Made by a program: the position numbers and the translations under genes. From assembly GCA_018268935.1 (NCBI GenBank), contig JAFDVS010000074.1, positions 56,032-120,031 of the forward strand: DNA of 64,000 nucleotides, in the 5' to 3' direction. Source of the stretch: Acidobacteriota bacterium (lineage in GTDB: Bacteria > Acidobacteriota > Terriglobia > Bryobacterales > Bryobacteraceae). Positions 8,281 to 16,115 of the stretch are shown one piece after another (position 1 is the stretch's first letter; each line of letters begins with the position of its first letter). The notes beneath the pieces are model-generated. The model ran no database searches, was not told the DNA's origin, and saw only the letters and a program-made list of their open reading frames with translations.

Positions 8281-9627
8281 GTGCCTGAATTATTGGAAAC
8301 AGCCCGGCAAGTGATTGCGCTTGCCCTTAGTAAAGGTGCGCAGGAAGCCGAATGCACAATCTCGGAAGGTTCCGAGTTTTCCGTTTCGGTGCGAATGCGG
8401 GAAATTGAAACGCTGAAAGAAGCGGCGTCGAAAGCGGCCGGTGTGCGTGTGCTCATCGGCAAGCGTGTGGGCTCGTCCCATACCTCTGACCTTTCGAAGG
8501 AAGGGCTGGAGCGCATGGTGGCGGGCGCACTGGAACTGGCGCAGATCACCTCTGAAGATCCCTTCGCCGGACTACCGGATGCCGCGGAGTTAGGCTCCAT
8601 CGACAAGGATCTGGGGCTCTATGCCGACGATGTTGGTCAGTTGGATACGCCGGCTCGCATCCGGTTGGCGAAGGAAACCGAAGAGGCTGCTTTCGCTGTC
8701 GATCCGCGCATTGTGAACTCCGAAGGCGCTTCGTTCGGAGCAAGCGAGGGCGCGCGCTATTTCGCCAACTCACACGGATTCTCCGGCTCTTACCGGGCCA
8801 GCATGTGCTCCCTGAGCACGGTGCCTGTGGCCAAAGACGGCGATTCCATGGAGCGCGATTTCTGGTACTCCGCCAAGCGCAGCTATAAGCAACTGGAGAA
8901 ACCGGAAGTCATCGGGCGCATCGCCGCCGAACGCGCATTGCGCCGTCTGCACGCGCGCAAAGTGCCGACACAGAAGGCGCCCATCGTGTTTGACCCGCGC
9001 ACGGCTCGGTCTCTCATCGGCGATATTTTCGATGCCGTGGCCGGCGATTCCATCTACCGGAAGAGTTCGTTCCTGCTCGACAAACTCGGCCAGAAAGTGG
9101 CATCGGATCAGTTCACGGTGGTGGACGACGCCACCATGCCCGGCTTGTTCGGATCCCAGCCGTTCGACGATGAGGGCGTGCCTTCGCGTCGAACCGTGGT
9201 CATTGAGAACGGTGTGCTGAAGACTTACCTGCTGAACAGCTACACCGCCCGCAAACTGGGGATGAAGACCACGGGCAATGCATCGCGCGGAATTACAGGC
9301 AATGCCAGTGTCGGACACGGGAACCTCTACCTGCTGCCCGGTGTCCAAACACCGGAGGCAATCATCGGCTCAGTGAAGAACGGCTTGTACGTGACGGAAT
9401 TGATCGGCAGCGGCGTGAATACCGTCACCGGCGACTATTCCCTGGGCGCGGTGGGCATGTGGATTGAGAATGGAGAATTGGCGTACCCTGTTTCGGAAGT
9501 AACCATCGCGGGAAATCTAAAAGAGATGCTGCAAGCGGTTACCGCGATCGGGTGCGACTTGGAGTTTCGCTCGTCGGTAGCAGCACCGACCCTGCAAATC
9601 GCGGAGATGACTATCAGTGGCCAGTAA
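8281..9627 (+). CDS. pmbA: PmbA/TldE-like subunit of the TldD/TldE metalloprotease
   Basis: Metallopeptidase partner of the TldD/TldE heterodimer, which trims unstructured peptides in the cytoplasm (microcin maturation, CcdA degradation in E. coli). 448 residues, the normal length. Typical blocks are KGAQEAECTISEGSEFSVSVR near the N-terminus, SYTARKLGMKTTGNASRG in the centre, and TGDYSLGAVGMWIENGELAYPV near the C-terminus. TldD would carry the HExxxH zinc site; none is visible here, which fits the TldE/PmbA subunit. The start is a GTG seven bases after the previous stop. No tldD gene is in the window. The next gene starts inside its last codons. Confidence 0.9.
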   Translation: MPELLETARQVIALALSKGAQEAECTISEGSEFSVSVRMREIETLKEAASKAAGVRVLIGKRVGSSHTSDLSKEGLERMVAGALELAQITSEDPFAGLPDAAELGSIDKDLGLYADDVGQLDTPARIRLAKETEEAAFAVDPRIVNSEGASFGASEGARYFANSHGFSGSYRASMCSLSTVPVAKDGDSMERDFWYSAKRSYKQLEKPEVIGRIAAERALRRLHARKVPTQKAPIVFDPRTARSLIGDIFDAVAGDSIYRKSSFLLDKLGQKVASDQFTVVDDATMPGLFGSQPFDDEGVPSRRTVVIENGVLKTYLLNSYTARKLGMKTTGNASRGITGNASVGHGNLYLLPGVQTPEAIIGSVKNGLYVTELIGSGVNTVTGDYSLGAVGMWIENGELAYPVSEVTIAGNLKEMLQAVTAIGCDLEFRSSVAAPTLQIAEMTISGQ

Positions 9628-10081
9628 GGAAAAGAAATCGCTGTTGAGTACCCCGGTGATGCTGGTGGCGGCGATCGGCATCGCGGTCGGCGGCGCGGTG
9701 TGGTACCTGGAGCGCGGGCCCGCGCCGGACGCGAAAGGTCCCGTGTTGACGGCGGATGCAAAGAGTTATGTGAAGCATCTGCAGCTCTCCGGCGTGGAGA
9801 TGAAAGCAACCGACGCGGCCATGAACATTCGCGTGGTGGAGATTGTGGGCAACATCAAGAACAATGGCGACCGGCCGTTGAAATCGGTATTGCTGAACTG
9901 CATCTTCTACGATCCTTACGGGCAGGTGGTGTTGAAAGACCGCGTGGAGATTGTGCGGGCGAAAACCGGCGGCATCAAACCAGGGGAGACGAAGGCGTTC
10001 CGGCTGCCCTTCGACACGCTGCCGCAGAGTTGGAACCAGGGAATGCCGCAATTGGTGATCGCGGAGATCGTGTTCGGCTGA
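9617..10081 (+). CDS. Single-pass membrane protein with FxLYD-like beta-sandwich
   Basis: 154 residues. A cytoplasmic start (MASKEKKSLLSTP) leads into one transmembrane segment (VMLVAAIGIAVGGAVWYLE), then an extracytoplasmic domain with VVEIVGNIKNNGDRPLKSVLLNCIFYD and GGIKPGETKAFRL. That pattern is the FxLYD/LEA14-like fold found in secreted and membrane proteins, probably a protein-interaction module. The GTG start overlaps the pmbA stop by 11 bases and the stop is 3 bases before the next gene, so pmbA, this gene and the receiver fusion are probably cotranscribed. Specific function unknown. Confidence 0.75.
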   Translation: MASKEKKSLLSTPVMLVAAIGIAVGGAVWYLERGPAPDAKGPVLTADAKSYVKHLQLSGVEMKATDAAMNIRVVEIVGNIKNNGDRPLKSVLLNCIFYDPYGQVVLKDRVEIVRAKTGGIKPGETKAFRLPFDTLPQSWNQGMPQLVIAEIVFG

Positions 10082-10084
10082 GCT

Positions 10085-11686
10085 ATGGCGCGCGTGCTGG
10101 TGGTGGACGACGATCCGGAGCAGTTGGAAATCCGGCGTCTGCTGCTGGAACGCACAGGGCACACCGTCTGGACGTCCGCAACGGCCGGCGAGGCGTGGGC
10201 GCACTTTGTCGAACATCAGCCGAAACTGGTGATACTGGATTTACGTCTACCGCGTACAGAAGATGGGCTCCAGTTGATACGGAGCATGCGCGCGGCGAAT
10301 CCGGACGCGCGCCTGCTGGTGTTATCGGGATGGACTCATGATTTGGATAATGTGCCGGAGTCAGCAATGGTGGATCACGTGCTTTTGAAACCTGTGCGAT
10401 CGAGTGTGCTGCTGCAGATGGTGGCGAAGCTGTCGCTGTGGGTGCTGTGCCTGGCGCCGCTCGTGTGCGCGCAAAGCACCGCAACATTCCCCTTTCAAAT
10501 GGATGCGCCGGCGGAAGTAGTGGCGGAGATGGATCTCTCGGCCAACGGCGCCGATTGGGGACGCGCCGGACGCGAAGGCGTAATGATCAACTTGAGCCTG
10601 GACGATGGGGCCAAGCAGCAGCTCATGATTTTTTCCGGCGATGCGCGGCACCGCTACCGCGCGTTCCTCGGCGAAGTGCCCCCCGGCGCACACGTGTTGA
10701 AACTGGAGCGGCATCCGGATTATTCTTCGCGCGGCGTGCAGATGCAGGCGCACGGCGTCACGTTCCGCCAATACAAAGCTTCCGATCCGGAACACGCCAT
10801 GATCGCCAACGCTCCGGTGTTGTTCGCGCGGCCGAACACGATCGGGAAGTTCACCGACATTCCATTGATGGCGTATTGCGAAAAGCTGCCCGACGGATCG
10901 TTGCGCTACAGCATCATCTTCAGCAACGAAGACGGCGGTACATCCACGCGGGCGCTGATGGCGCGCTGGGGCCGAGTCACCGACATTGAACATGTGTACC
11001 AGGTGTGGCCGTCCACAAAAAAGACGCTCATCCAAACCAAGGGCCATAACGATGTCGAGTTCCACGGGAAGTACGAAGGGCGCCATCCGTTGCTGGCGGT
11101 AGCCACCGACAACAACATGGTGAGCGATCAGGGCTCTTCGGCCGTGCGGTATCAGATGGCGCCCGTACTGGTTGAGTTGGGGGCAGCCTCGCGCGAGAAG
11201 GTGATGGATGAGAATCCGATCACATACCTCATCAGCAGCCGCGAACTGGAACGTGAGGGCAAACTCCGCGACTTCGGAAAGAACGAAGGAACGAAAATCA
11301 GCAATCCGGAAAACTACCTGATCGTGGAGATGCGCCTGCTGAACAAGGACGCGCGCGTGGCGTTGCTCGTGCGGCTCAACGAAGAAAAATTCTTCCGAAT
11401 GTCGAATCTGGGTGTTCATGACATGGGGATTGAGCGCAGTGGATGGGTGCGGACGGCCATCGAGTTGCCGCCGGCAACGCAGCCCGCCCAGGTGGTGGAG
11501 ATCGGCTTTCAATGCATGCCGGAAACGAAAGCGGAGCACGGCGGACAATGCCGCGTGGAAGCTATTTCGAAAATGTTCTTCCTCAACGCAAAGGCTACGC
11601 CCGATGCGAACTTCTGGCGGCCCGGCCTCGATCGCGGACCGTGGGTGATTCCTTCCGGCCAGGTGCGCACGGTGCCCATGCGATGA
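10085..11686 (+). CDS. Response-regulator receiver domain read in frame into a signal peptide and secreted domain
   Basis: One uninterrupted 533-residue frame. Residues 1-115 are a complete CheY-like receiver: acidic DDD at 8-10, phospho-acceptor Asp52 in LVILDLRLPR, Ser81 in VLSGW, Lys102 in LLKPV. Residues 112-130 (MVAKLSLWVLCLAPLVCAQ) are a textbook Sec signal peptide, followed by about 400 residues of beta-rich protein I do not recognise. The receiver's last helix (SSVLLQMVAKL) runs into the signal peptide with no stop. An ATG at 10418 begins exactly at the signal peptide, so two products, cytoplasmic receiver and secreted protein, may come from overlapping in-frame genes. No strong ribosome site precedes 10418. 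A lost stop codon joining two former genes is the simplest origin. Confidence 0.8.
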   Translation: MARVLVVDDDPEQLEIRRLLLERTGHTVWTSATAGEAWAHFVEHQPKLVILDLRLPRTEDGLQLIRSMRAANPDARLLVLSGWTHDLDNVPESAMVDHVLLKPVRSSVLLQMVAKLSLWVLCLAPLVCAQSTATFPFQMDAPAEVVAEMDLSANGADWGRAGREGVMINLSLDDGAKQQLMIFSGDARHRYRAFLGEVPPGAHVLKLERHPDYSSRGVQMQAHGVTFRQYKASDPEHAMIANAPVLFARPNTIGKFTDIPLMAYCEKLPDGSLRYSIIFSNEDGGTSTRALMARWGRVTDIEHVYQVWPSTKKTLIQTKGHNDVEFHGKYEGRHPLLAVATDNNMVSDQGSSAVRYQMAPVLVELGAASREKVMDENPITYLISSRELEREGKLRDFGKNEGTKISNPENYLIVEMRLLNKDARVALLVRLNEEKFFRMSNLGVHDMGIERSGWVRTAIELPPATQPAQVVEIGFQCMPETKAEHGGQCRVEAISKMFFLNAKATPDANFWRPGLDRGPWVIPSGQVRTVPMR

Positions 11687-11925
11687 GCGATCTGGTGGTG
11701 CGGATCAAAGTGATCCCGAAGAGTCCGAAGAACGAGATAGTGGGCGCGATGGCGGATGGGACGTTGAAAGTGCGCATTGCCGCCGTGGCGGAAAAAGGTA
11801 AAGCCAACGCGGAGTTGATCGGGTTCCTGGCGAAACACTACGGCGTCGCGCGCGCCGATGTGGAGATCATGACCGGGGAGACGTCGCAGTTGAAGCAGGT
11901 TCGGATTCGCGGAGCACTTCGATAA
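11683..11925 (+). CDS. yggU: YggU/DUF167 family protein
   Basis: 80-residue member of the DUF167 (YggU) family, a small conserved alpha/beta protein of unknown biochemical role. The family pattern is clear: VRIKVIPKSPKNEIVG, DGTLKVRIAAVAEKGKANAELIGFLA and the closing TGETSQLKQVRI. The ATG overlaps the stop of the gene before it by ATGA, so it is probably translated from the same message. The last 59 bases overlap, on the opposite strand, the 3' end of the next gene. The longer open frame reaching back to 11443 was rejected because the conserved protein begins here. Confidence 0.88.
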   Translation: MSDLVVRIKVIPKSPKNEIVGAMADGTLKVRIAAVAEKGKANAELIGFLAKHYGVARADVEIMTGETSQLKQVRIRGALR

Positions 11926-12385
11926 CGAAATAGGGGCCGGGCTCGGGCTCTTCCGCCGAGAACTTCCGGGCTACCGCGATCGCCTCATCCAACGTGTTCA
12001 CCAGGCAGCAGGCATTCACCGGAATATCCTTCGCGAGCGCATTGCACGACAGCGGCGAGCATTCGAAAAACGCACTGTACGTCTTATTGACGATATCGAA
12101 GCCGGCGGTGCGATACGTGGGTGGTAGTGGTTCTGGCGCCACGCCATCGATGGAAAGCGGTTCGGTGTGGCCTTTGTGAAAACGCACTGGCAGCAGCCGG
12201 TAGGCGAGCATTTCAAAGCCGTTCTCATTGGGCGGAATCACAGAGCGGCCATCGACATGGGTATTGTAGAAGCCCCAATCGTTGTGCAGCCAGCGCTTCA
12301 GCCAGCCTTGCGGCGAGTCGTTGATACAACTGCTGACGCTGTAGATGGCAGTAACGTGCGGCGCGGCGTTCCAATTGCCGGGCAT
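11867..12385 (-). CDS. Conserved hypothetical protein, alpha/beta, unknown function
   Basis: A 172-residue soluble protein without signal peptide or membrane segment. Recognisable stretches are GWLKRWLHNDWGFYNTHVDG, PPNENGFEMLAYRLLPVRF and a C-terminal helix LDEAIAVARKFS then PGPYFVIEVLRE. Cysteines are scattered and do not form a metal motif. I cannot name a family. Start choice: ATG at 12385 has GAGG about nine bases upstream, while ATGs at 12433 and 12472 have no ribosome site and 12472 would overlap the divergent gene. The 3' end runs 59 bases into yggU on the other strand. Confidence 0.6.
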   Translation of the reverse strand: MPGNWNAAPHVTAIYSVSSCINDSPQGWLKRWLHNDWGFYNTHVDGRSVIPPNENGFEMLAYRLLPVRFHKGHTEPLSIDGVAPEPLPPTYRTAGFDIVNKTYSAFFECSPLSCNALAKDIPVNACCLVNTLDEAIAVARKFSAEEPEPGPYFVIEVLRESEPASTATSPRS

Positions 12386-12470
12386 GATACATCGCCTCGG
12401 GAAATAACCAAGCAGGGTAAGAGTGGCGGGCATGCTGCGTCTTTTTATGATAACCGCTACAATTCGATGC

Positions 12471-13379
12471 ATGCTGACACGCAGGCAGATGATGGCCGCG
12501 GCCTCCGCGCCCGCTTTGGCTGGTCCTCTTCAAGCGCAGGCTTCCGCACAGGGCCGTATGCGGCTGGCCGTATCCACGTACTCTTACTGGCACCTTCGCG
12601 GAGAACAATTCCCCATTGAAACCGTGATCACGGAGGCGGCGCGGCTGGGCTTCGATGGCGTCGAGATTCTCCACCGCCAGATGAAGAGCGAAGATCATGC
12701 CTACGTGATGAAACTGAAACGGCTGGCGTTCCAGCACGGTCTCGCTTTGCCGATGCTCTCCATCCATCAGGACTTTGTCTGGCCGGATGCGGCCGATCGC
12801 AAGCGCAACGTGGATCACACGGTGAAGTGCATCGAGTTGGCCTCCAAGCTGGGCATCGCGGCCATCCGGCTGAACAGCGGGCGCTGGAAAACGATTCGCT
12901 CCTTCGACGATCTGATGAAGGTCAAAGGCAACGAACCTCCGTTGCCCGGATTCAAGAACGACGATGCGGTGAAGTGGTGCGTGGATTCCATCCAGGATTG
13001 CCTTGGGGCGGCCGAAAAAGAGGGCGTGATGCTCTGCCTGGAAAATCACTGGGGGCTCACCACCGATGTGAACACGCTGCTTGCAATCCACAAACAGGTG
13101 AACTCACCGTGGCTCGGAATCAACATGGACACCGGGAATTTTCCGGGCGATCCCTACGAAGGAATCGCGAAGCTCGCGCCTGTGGCGAATATCGTACAGG
13201 CGAAGACATACTACGGCGGCGGCGTGTGGTATTCGCTCGATCTGGATTACGACAAGATCGCCGGGTTACTGAAAAAGGCCGGTTTCCAGGGCTGGGTATC
13301 GCTGGAGATGGAGGGCAACGAAGCCCCGGCTTCCGCTGTCCCCAAAAGCTACGCGTTGCTCAGAAAAGCGCTGGGGTGA
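12471..13379 (+). CDS. Exported sugar-phosphate isomerase/epimerase-like TIM-barrel protein
   Basis: 302 residues. The N-terminus (MLTRRQMMAAASAPALAGPLQAQA) looks like a twin-arginine or Sec leader. The rest is an AP-endonuclease-2/xylose-isomerase-like TIM barrel: RLGFDGVEILHRQ, CLENHWGLTTDVN, WLGINMDTGNF and GWVSLEMEGNE hold the acidic and histidine residues that bind the divalent metal in this family. Members isomerise or epimerise sugars and inositol derivatives. ATG at 12471 was chosen because it starts the leader. Acidobacteria carry many such exported paralogues; substrate unknown. Confidence 0.82.
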   Translation: MLTRRQMMAAASAPALAGPLQAQASAQGRMRLAVSTYSYWHLRGEQFPIETVITEAARLGFDGVEILHRQMKSEDHAYVMKLKRLAFQHGLALPMLSIHQDFVWPDAADRKRNVDHTVKCIELASKLGIAAIRLNSGRWKTIRSFDDLMKVKGNEPPLPGFKNDDAVKWCVDSIQDCLGAAEKEGVMLCLENHWGLTTDVNTLLAIHKQVNSPWLGINMDTGNFPGDPYEGIAKLAPVANIVQAKTYYGGGVWYSLDLDYDKIAGLLKKAGFQGWVSLEMEGNEAPASAVPKSYALLRKALG

Positions 13380-13438
13380 CTTCGGTCACAGAACCGGAAT
13401 GCCCACCCGGTGCAGAATGCCATTGGGAGGTAAGTGGC

Positions 13439-13984
13439 ATGGAACATCCGGTTGAGGTTCTGTTGGATGAGCACCGGCTGATTGAGCGGATGCTGGCGGA
13501 GGTGGAAACGCGCGTGTTGAACTCCGGTGGAAAGCTGCCCTTGGATTTCGTCGAAACAGCGCTCGACTTCTTCGCCGGCTTCGCCGACGGGAGCCATCAT
13601 CATAAGGAAGAACGTGTCCTGTTCCCCATGTTGGAGGCGGCCGGAATGCCTGTGCATGGCGGGCCGATTGCCGTCATGCTGCATGAACATGATATGGGAC
13701 GGCGCTGCCTGGCTGCCGTGCGAAACAGCCTCGAAGCGGCCCGTACCGGATCAGAACCCGCCACAAGCACCATTCGCGCCGCGTTCGCGGAATACACTGA
13801 CCTGCTGCGGCGTCACATCTGGAAAGAAGACAACATCCTGTTTGAGATGGCGAAGGTGCAGTTGTCCAGCGAAGCGCAGAGGAGCGAAATGCAGAGGCTG
13901 TTCGAAGAAGAAGCGAAAGCGACCGGGCTGCGCGTGCGCTATGAAGCAATTCTGAATGAGGTGGCCGGCACAGCGGTATACTGA
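13439..13984 (+). CDS. Hemerythrin-like (HHE) domain protein
   Basis: 181-residue cytoplasmic four-helix-bundle protein expected to bind a di-iron centre that senses or carries oxygen or nitric oxide. Candidate ligands appear in order: His in LLDEHRLIE, the HHH/E cluster in GSHHHKEERVLFP, His in MLHEHDMGRR, and the final RRHIWKEDNILFE. The family is usually 130-190 residues, so it is complete. GGGAGGTAAGTGGC immediately before the ATG is a strong ribosome binding site. It lies between two exported enzymes on the same strand; the relation to them is unclear. Confidence 0.88.
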   Translation: MEHPVEVLLDEHRLIERMLAEVETRVLNSGGKLPLDFVETALDFFAGFADGSHHHKEERVLFPMLEAAGMPVHGGPIAVMLHEHDMGRRCLAAVRNSLEAARTGSEPATSTIRAAFAEYTDLLRRHIWKEDNILFEMAKVQLSSEAQRSEMQRLFEEEAKATGLRVRYEAILNEVAGTAVY

Positions 13985-13989
13985 ACCGC

Positions 13990-15210
13990 ATGACCTCTCG
14001 ACGTTCCGTGCTTGCCTCTGGCCTTTCCGCGGCCGCGCTTTATGCGGCCAAGACTTCGTACACCTATGCCGAAATCGATCGCATGATCGCCCGCGGCGAT
14101 GTGAAGGGCAAGTTGAGCAAAGCCGATCTGCCGACGCCTGCGCTGATCGTGGATCTGGATGCGTTCGAAGGAAACGTGAAGAAGATGGTGGGCTATGTGA
14201 AAAGCAAGGGCCGCGCCATCCGGCCACACGGCAAGACACACAAATGCCCCGACATTGCGAAATACATCATCGCGCAAGGCGCAGTTGGCGCTTGTTCGGC
14301 GAAGTTGAGCGAAGCGGAAGCGTTTGCGGACAACGGCGTCAACGGACTGCTGGTCACCACTGCCGTGATCGGCAAGCACAAGATTGAGCGCGCTGTGGCG
14401 ATCGCCAAGAAGCACCCGGACATCATCTACAGCATGGACAACGCGCAGAACGCCCGCGACATGAACGATGCGGCCGGCGTGGCTAAGGTGAAGTTGAACG
14501 TGGCCATCGATCTGTGGGTGGGCAAGCGCACTGGCATCATCCCTGGCGACGCGGCAGTGGCGTTAGGCGAAGCGATTTCGAAGCTGCCGAACCTCAAATT
14601 GCACGGCATTCAGGCCTATGCCGGACATGCGTCGCACGCGATCGGATTTGAGAACCGGAAGAAAGTTTCGATTGAGGCGATGACACCCGCCGTGGAAACA
14701 CGTTTCGCTCTGGAGAAGAAAGGAATCTCCTGCCCCTGGCTTTCCGGCGGCTCCACCGGCACCTACAACATCGACACGCATATTGAAGGCATCACCGAAT
14801 TACAGCCCGGCAGTTTCATGTTCATGGATGTGGACTACAACCGCATTGGCAGCGAATCGGGCAGCGAGATCTACACCGATTTCAAGAACTCCCTCTTCGT
14901 GCTCGCCACAGTGGTCAGCAAGCCGAAAGACGACACCGCGATTGTGGATGGAGGATTGAAGGCGTTCTCCACCGACAAGCCGTTTCCGCCGCAGTGGCGC
15001 GGTGGTAATGAACTGCCTTACGCGTTTGCCGGCGATGAGCACGGGCGCCTCACGTTGAATGCGGGCAAACAGGTGAGCATCGGCGACCGCCTGGAGTTCA
15101 TCATTCCCCACTGCGATCCATCGGTGAACCTGCACGACCGCATCTACGCGGTGCGCGGAGAGCAGGTGGAAGCCGTGTGGCGTGTCGCCGCTCGCGGTTT
15201 GGGTCAGTAG
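13990..15210 (+). CDS. PLP-dependent D-threonine aldolase / D-serine dehydratase-like enzyme with export leader
   Basis: 406 residues in the alanine-racemase N-terminal-fold family that includes D-threonine aldolase and DSD1 D-serine dehydratase. The PLP lysine is Lys82 in RPHGKTHK. GGSTGTYN is the phosphate-binding loop and PHCDPSVNLHDR the C-terminal metal-binding motif. MTSRRSVLASGLSAAALYA looks like a twin-arginine leader, implying export of a folded cofactor-loaded enzyme. Whether it cleaves D-3-hydroxyamino acids or dehydrates D-serine cannot be told. It starts five bases after the hemerythrin stop. Confidence 0.87.
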   Translation: MTSRRSVLASGLSAAALYAAKTSYTYAEIDRMIARGDVKGKLSKADLPTPALIVDLDAFEGNVKKMVGYVKSKGRAIRPHGKTHKCPDIAKYIIAQGAVGACSAKLSEAEAFADNGVNGLLVTTAVIGKHKIERAVAIAKKHPDIIYSMDNAQNARDMNDAAGVAKVKLNVAIDLWVGKRTGIIPGDAAVALGEAISKLPNLKLHGIQAYAGHASHAIGFENRKKVSIEAMTPAVETRFALEKKGISCPWLSGGSTGTYNIDTHIEGITELQPGSFMFMDVDYNRIGSESGSEIYTDFKNSLFVLATVVSKPKDDTAIVDGGLKAFSTDKPFPPQWRGGNELPYAFAGDEHGRLTLNAGKQVSIGDRLEFIIPHCDPSVNLHDRIYAVRGEQVEAVWRVAARGLGQ

Positions 15211-15211
15211 A

Positions 15212-16114
15212 CTAGAGGCGGACAAACTCGCCGTCGTATTCCTTCTGCGCCCGCGCCGTCTTGCGGCGGAAATTTTCCACGCCGCGATATTGACGCTGGC
15301 CGCGATGCTCACTGCGATACTCCTCAATCTGCGCGGAAAGACGGCGCATGCGTTCCGGTGTCGGCGGATGCGACCGGAAGTAATCGGTAAGCATCGACGA
15401 CGTAAGCCCTGCCAGTTCTTCCAGCGGCGTGTTCGGCGGAAGCTGATTCGGCAACGCGGCGCGGAACACACGGGCAAACAGATCGAGCGTGCCCTGCGGA
15501 TCGTAGCCTGCCATCAGCGCCATGCGCAATCCCGCTTTGTCCGCTTCCATTTCCTGATACTGCGCGTAGCCGATCTGCATGAAGCTCTGCGCAATCTTCA
15601 GCAGTTCGCCGCCAGGCACGCGCATCCGGTACTGATAATGCTCGATGCAGTGGCGCAGATCCACGTGCGCAATCTCATGGCCGAGCACACCCGCAAGTTC
15701 CGCTTCGCTGCGCATGCTTTCGAGCAGGCCCGTATAGACAAAGATCTGCCCGCCGGGCAGCGCGAAGGCATTGTGAATAGGCGCGTCGATCACGTGAAAC
15801 TGATAGCGAATGTCGCTGCGCTTCGCATGCTTGGCCAGCGATTGCCCAACCGCATTGACGTAGACTTCCCACATCGGCGATGTAGTGGACCCGCGCACGA
15901 GGCCGCGCGACATCTTATCGCCGAGCGTCATTTCCTCCTTGGCGGAAACGCGCGTCAACTGCAGCCCGAACTGGTCGGCGTCGCGAAAAACGTCGGACCA
16001 CAACTCGCCGACGCTCGTCATGCTGACTTCGTGTTCCGGTTTGCCCACCCAGGTGGCGGCGCTTCCTGCGGTAAGCAGGGCGGCAACGATGGTGGCACTG
16101 ATGCGGGGGCTCAT
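15212..16114 (-). CDS. M48 family zinc metalloprotease, periplasmic
   Basis: 300-residue zinc peptidase of the M48 (BepA/LoiP-like) group. Hydrophobic leader SPRISATIVAALLTAGSAA gives export. The zinc site is HEIAH at residues 146-150 with the third ligand in EMEAD (Glu188 to Asp192). Members act in outer-membrane protein quality control in the periplasm. Usual length is 250-500 with or without TPRs; this one lacks an obvious TPR tail. Its ATG lies just after the stop of the large DUF2339 membrane protein, so the two are probably cotranscribed. The stop is one base past the end of the convergent PLP-enzyme gene. Confidence 0.9.
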   Translation of the reverse strand: MSPRISATIVAALLTAGSAATWVGKPEHEVSMTSVGELWSDVFRDADQFGLQLTRVSAKEEMTLGDKMSRGLVRGSTTSPMWEVYVNAVGQSLAKHAKRSDIRYQFHVIDAPIHNAFALPGGQIFVYTGLLESMRSEAELAGVLGHEIAHVDLRHCIEHYQYRMRVPGGELLKIAQSFMQIGYAQYQEMEADKAGLRMALMAGYDPQGTLDLFARVFRAALPNQLPPNTPLEELAGLTSSMLTDYFRSHPPTPERMRRLSAQIEEYRSEHRGQRQYRGVENFRRKTARAQKEYDGEFVRL

Positions 16115-16115
16115 G

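Noticed and set aside
10361..11548. Long open antisense frame under the receiver fusion
   Set aside because: Composition is histidine/arginine-rich nonsense and the plus frame carries the receiver and signal peptide motifs.
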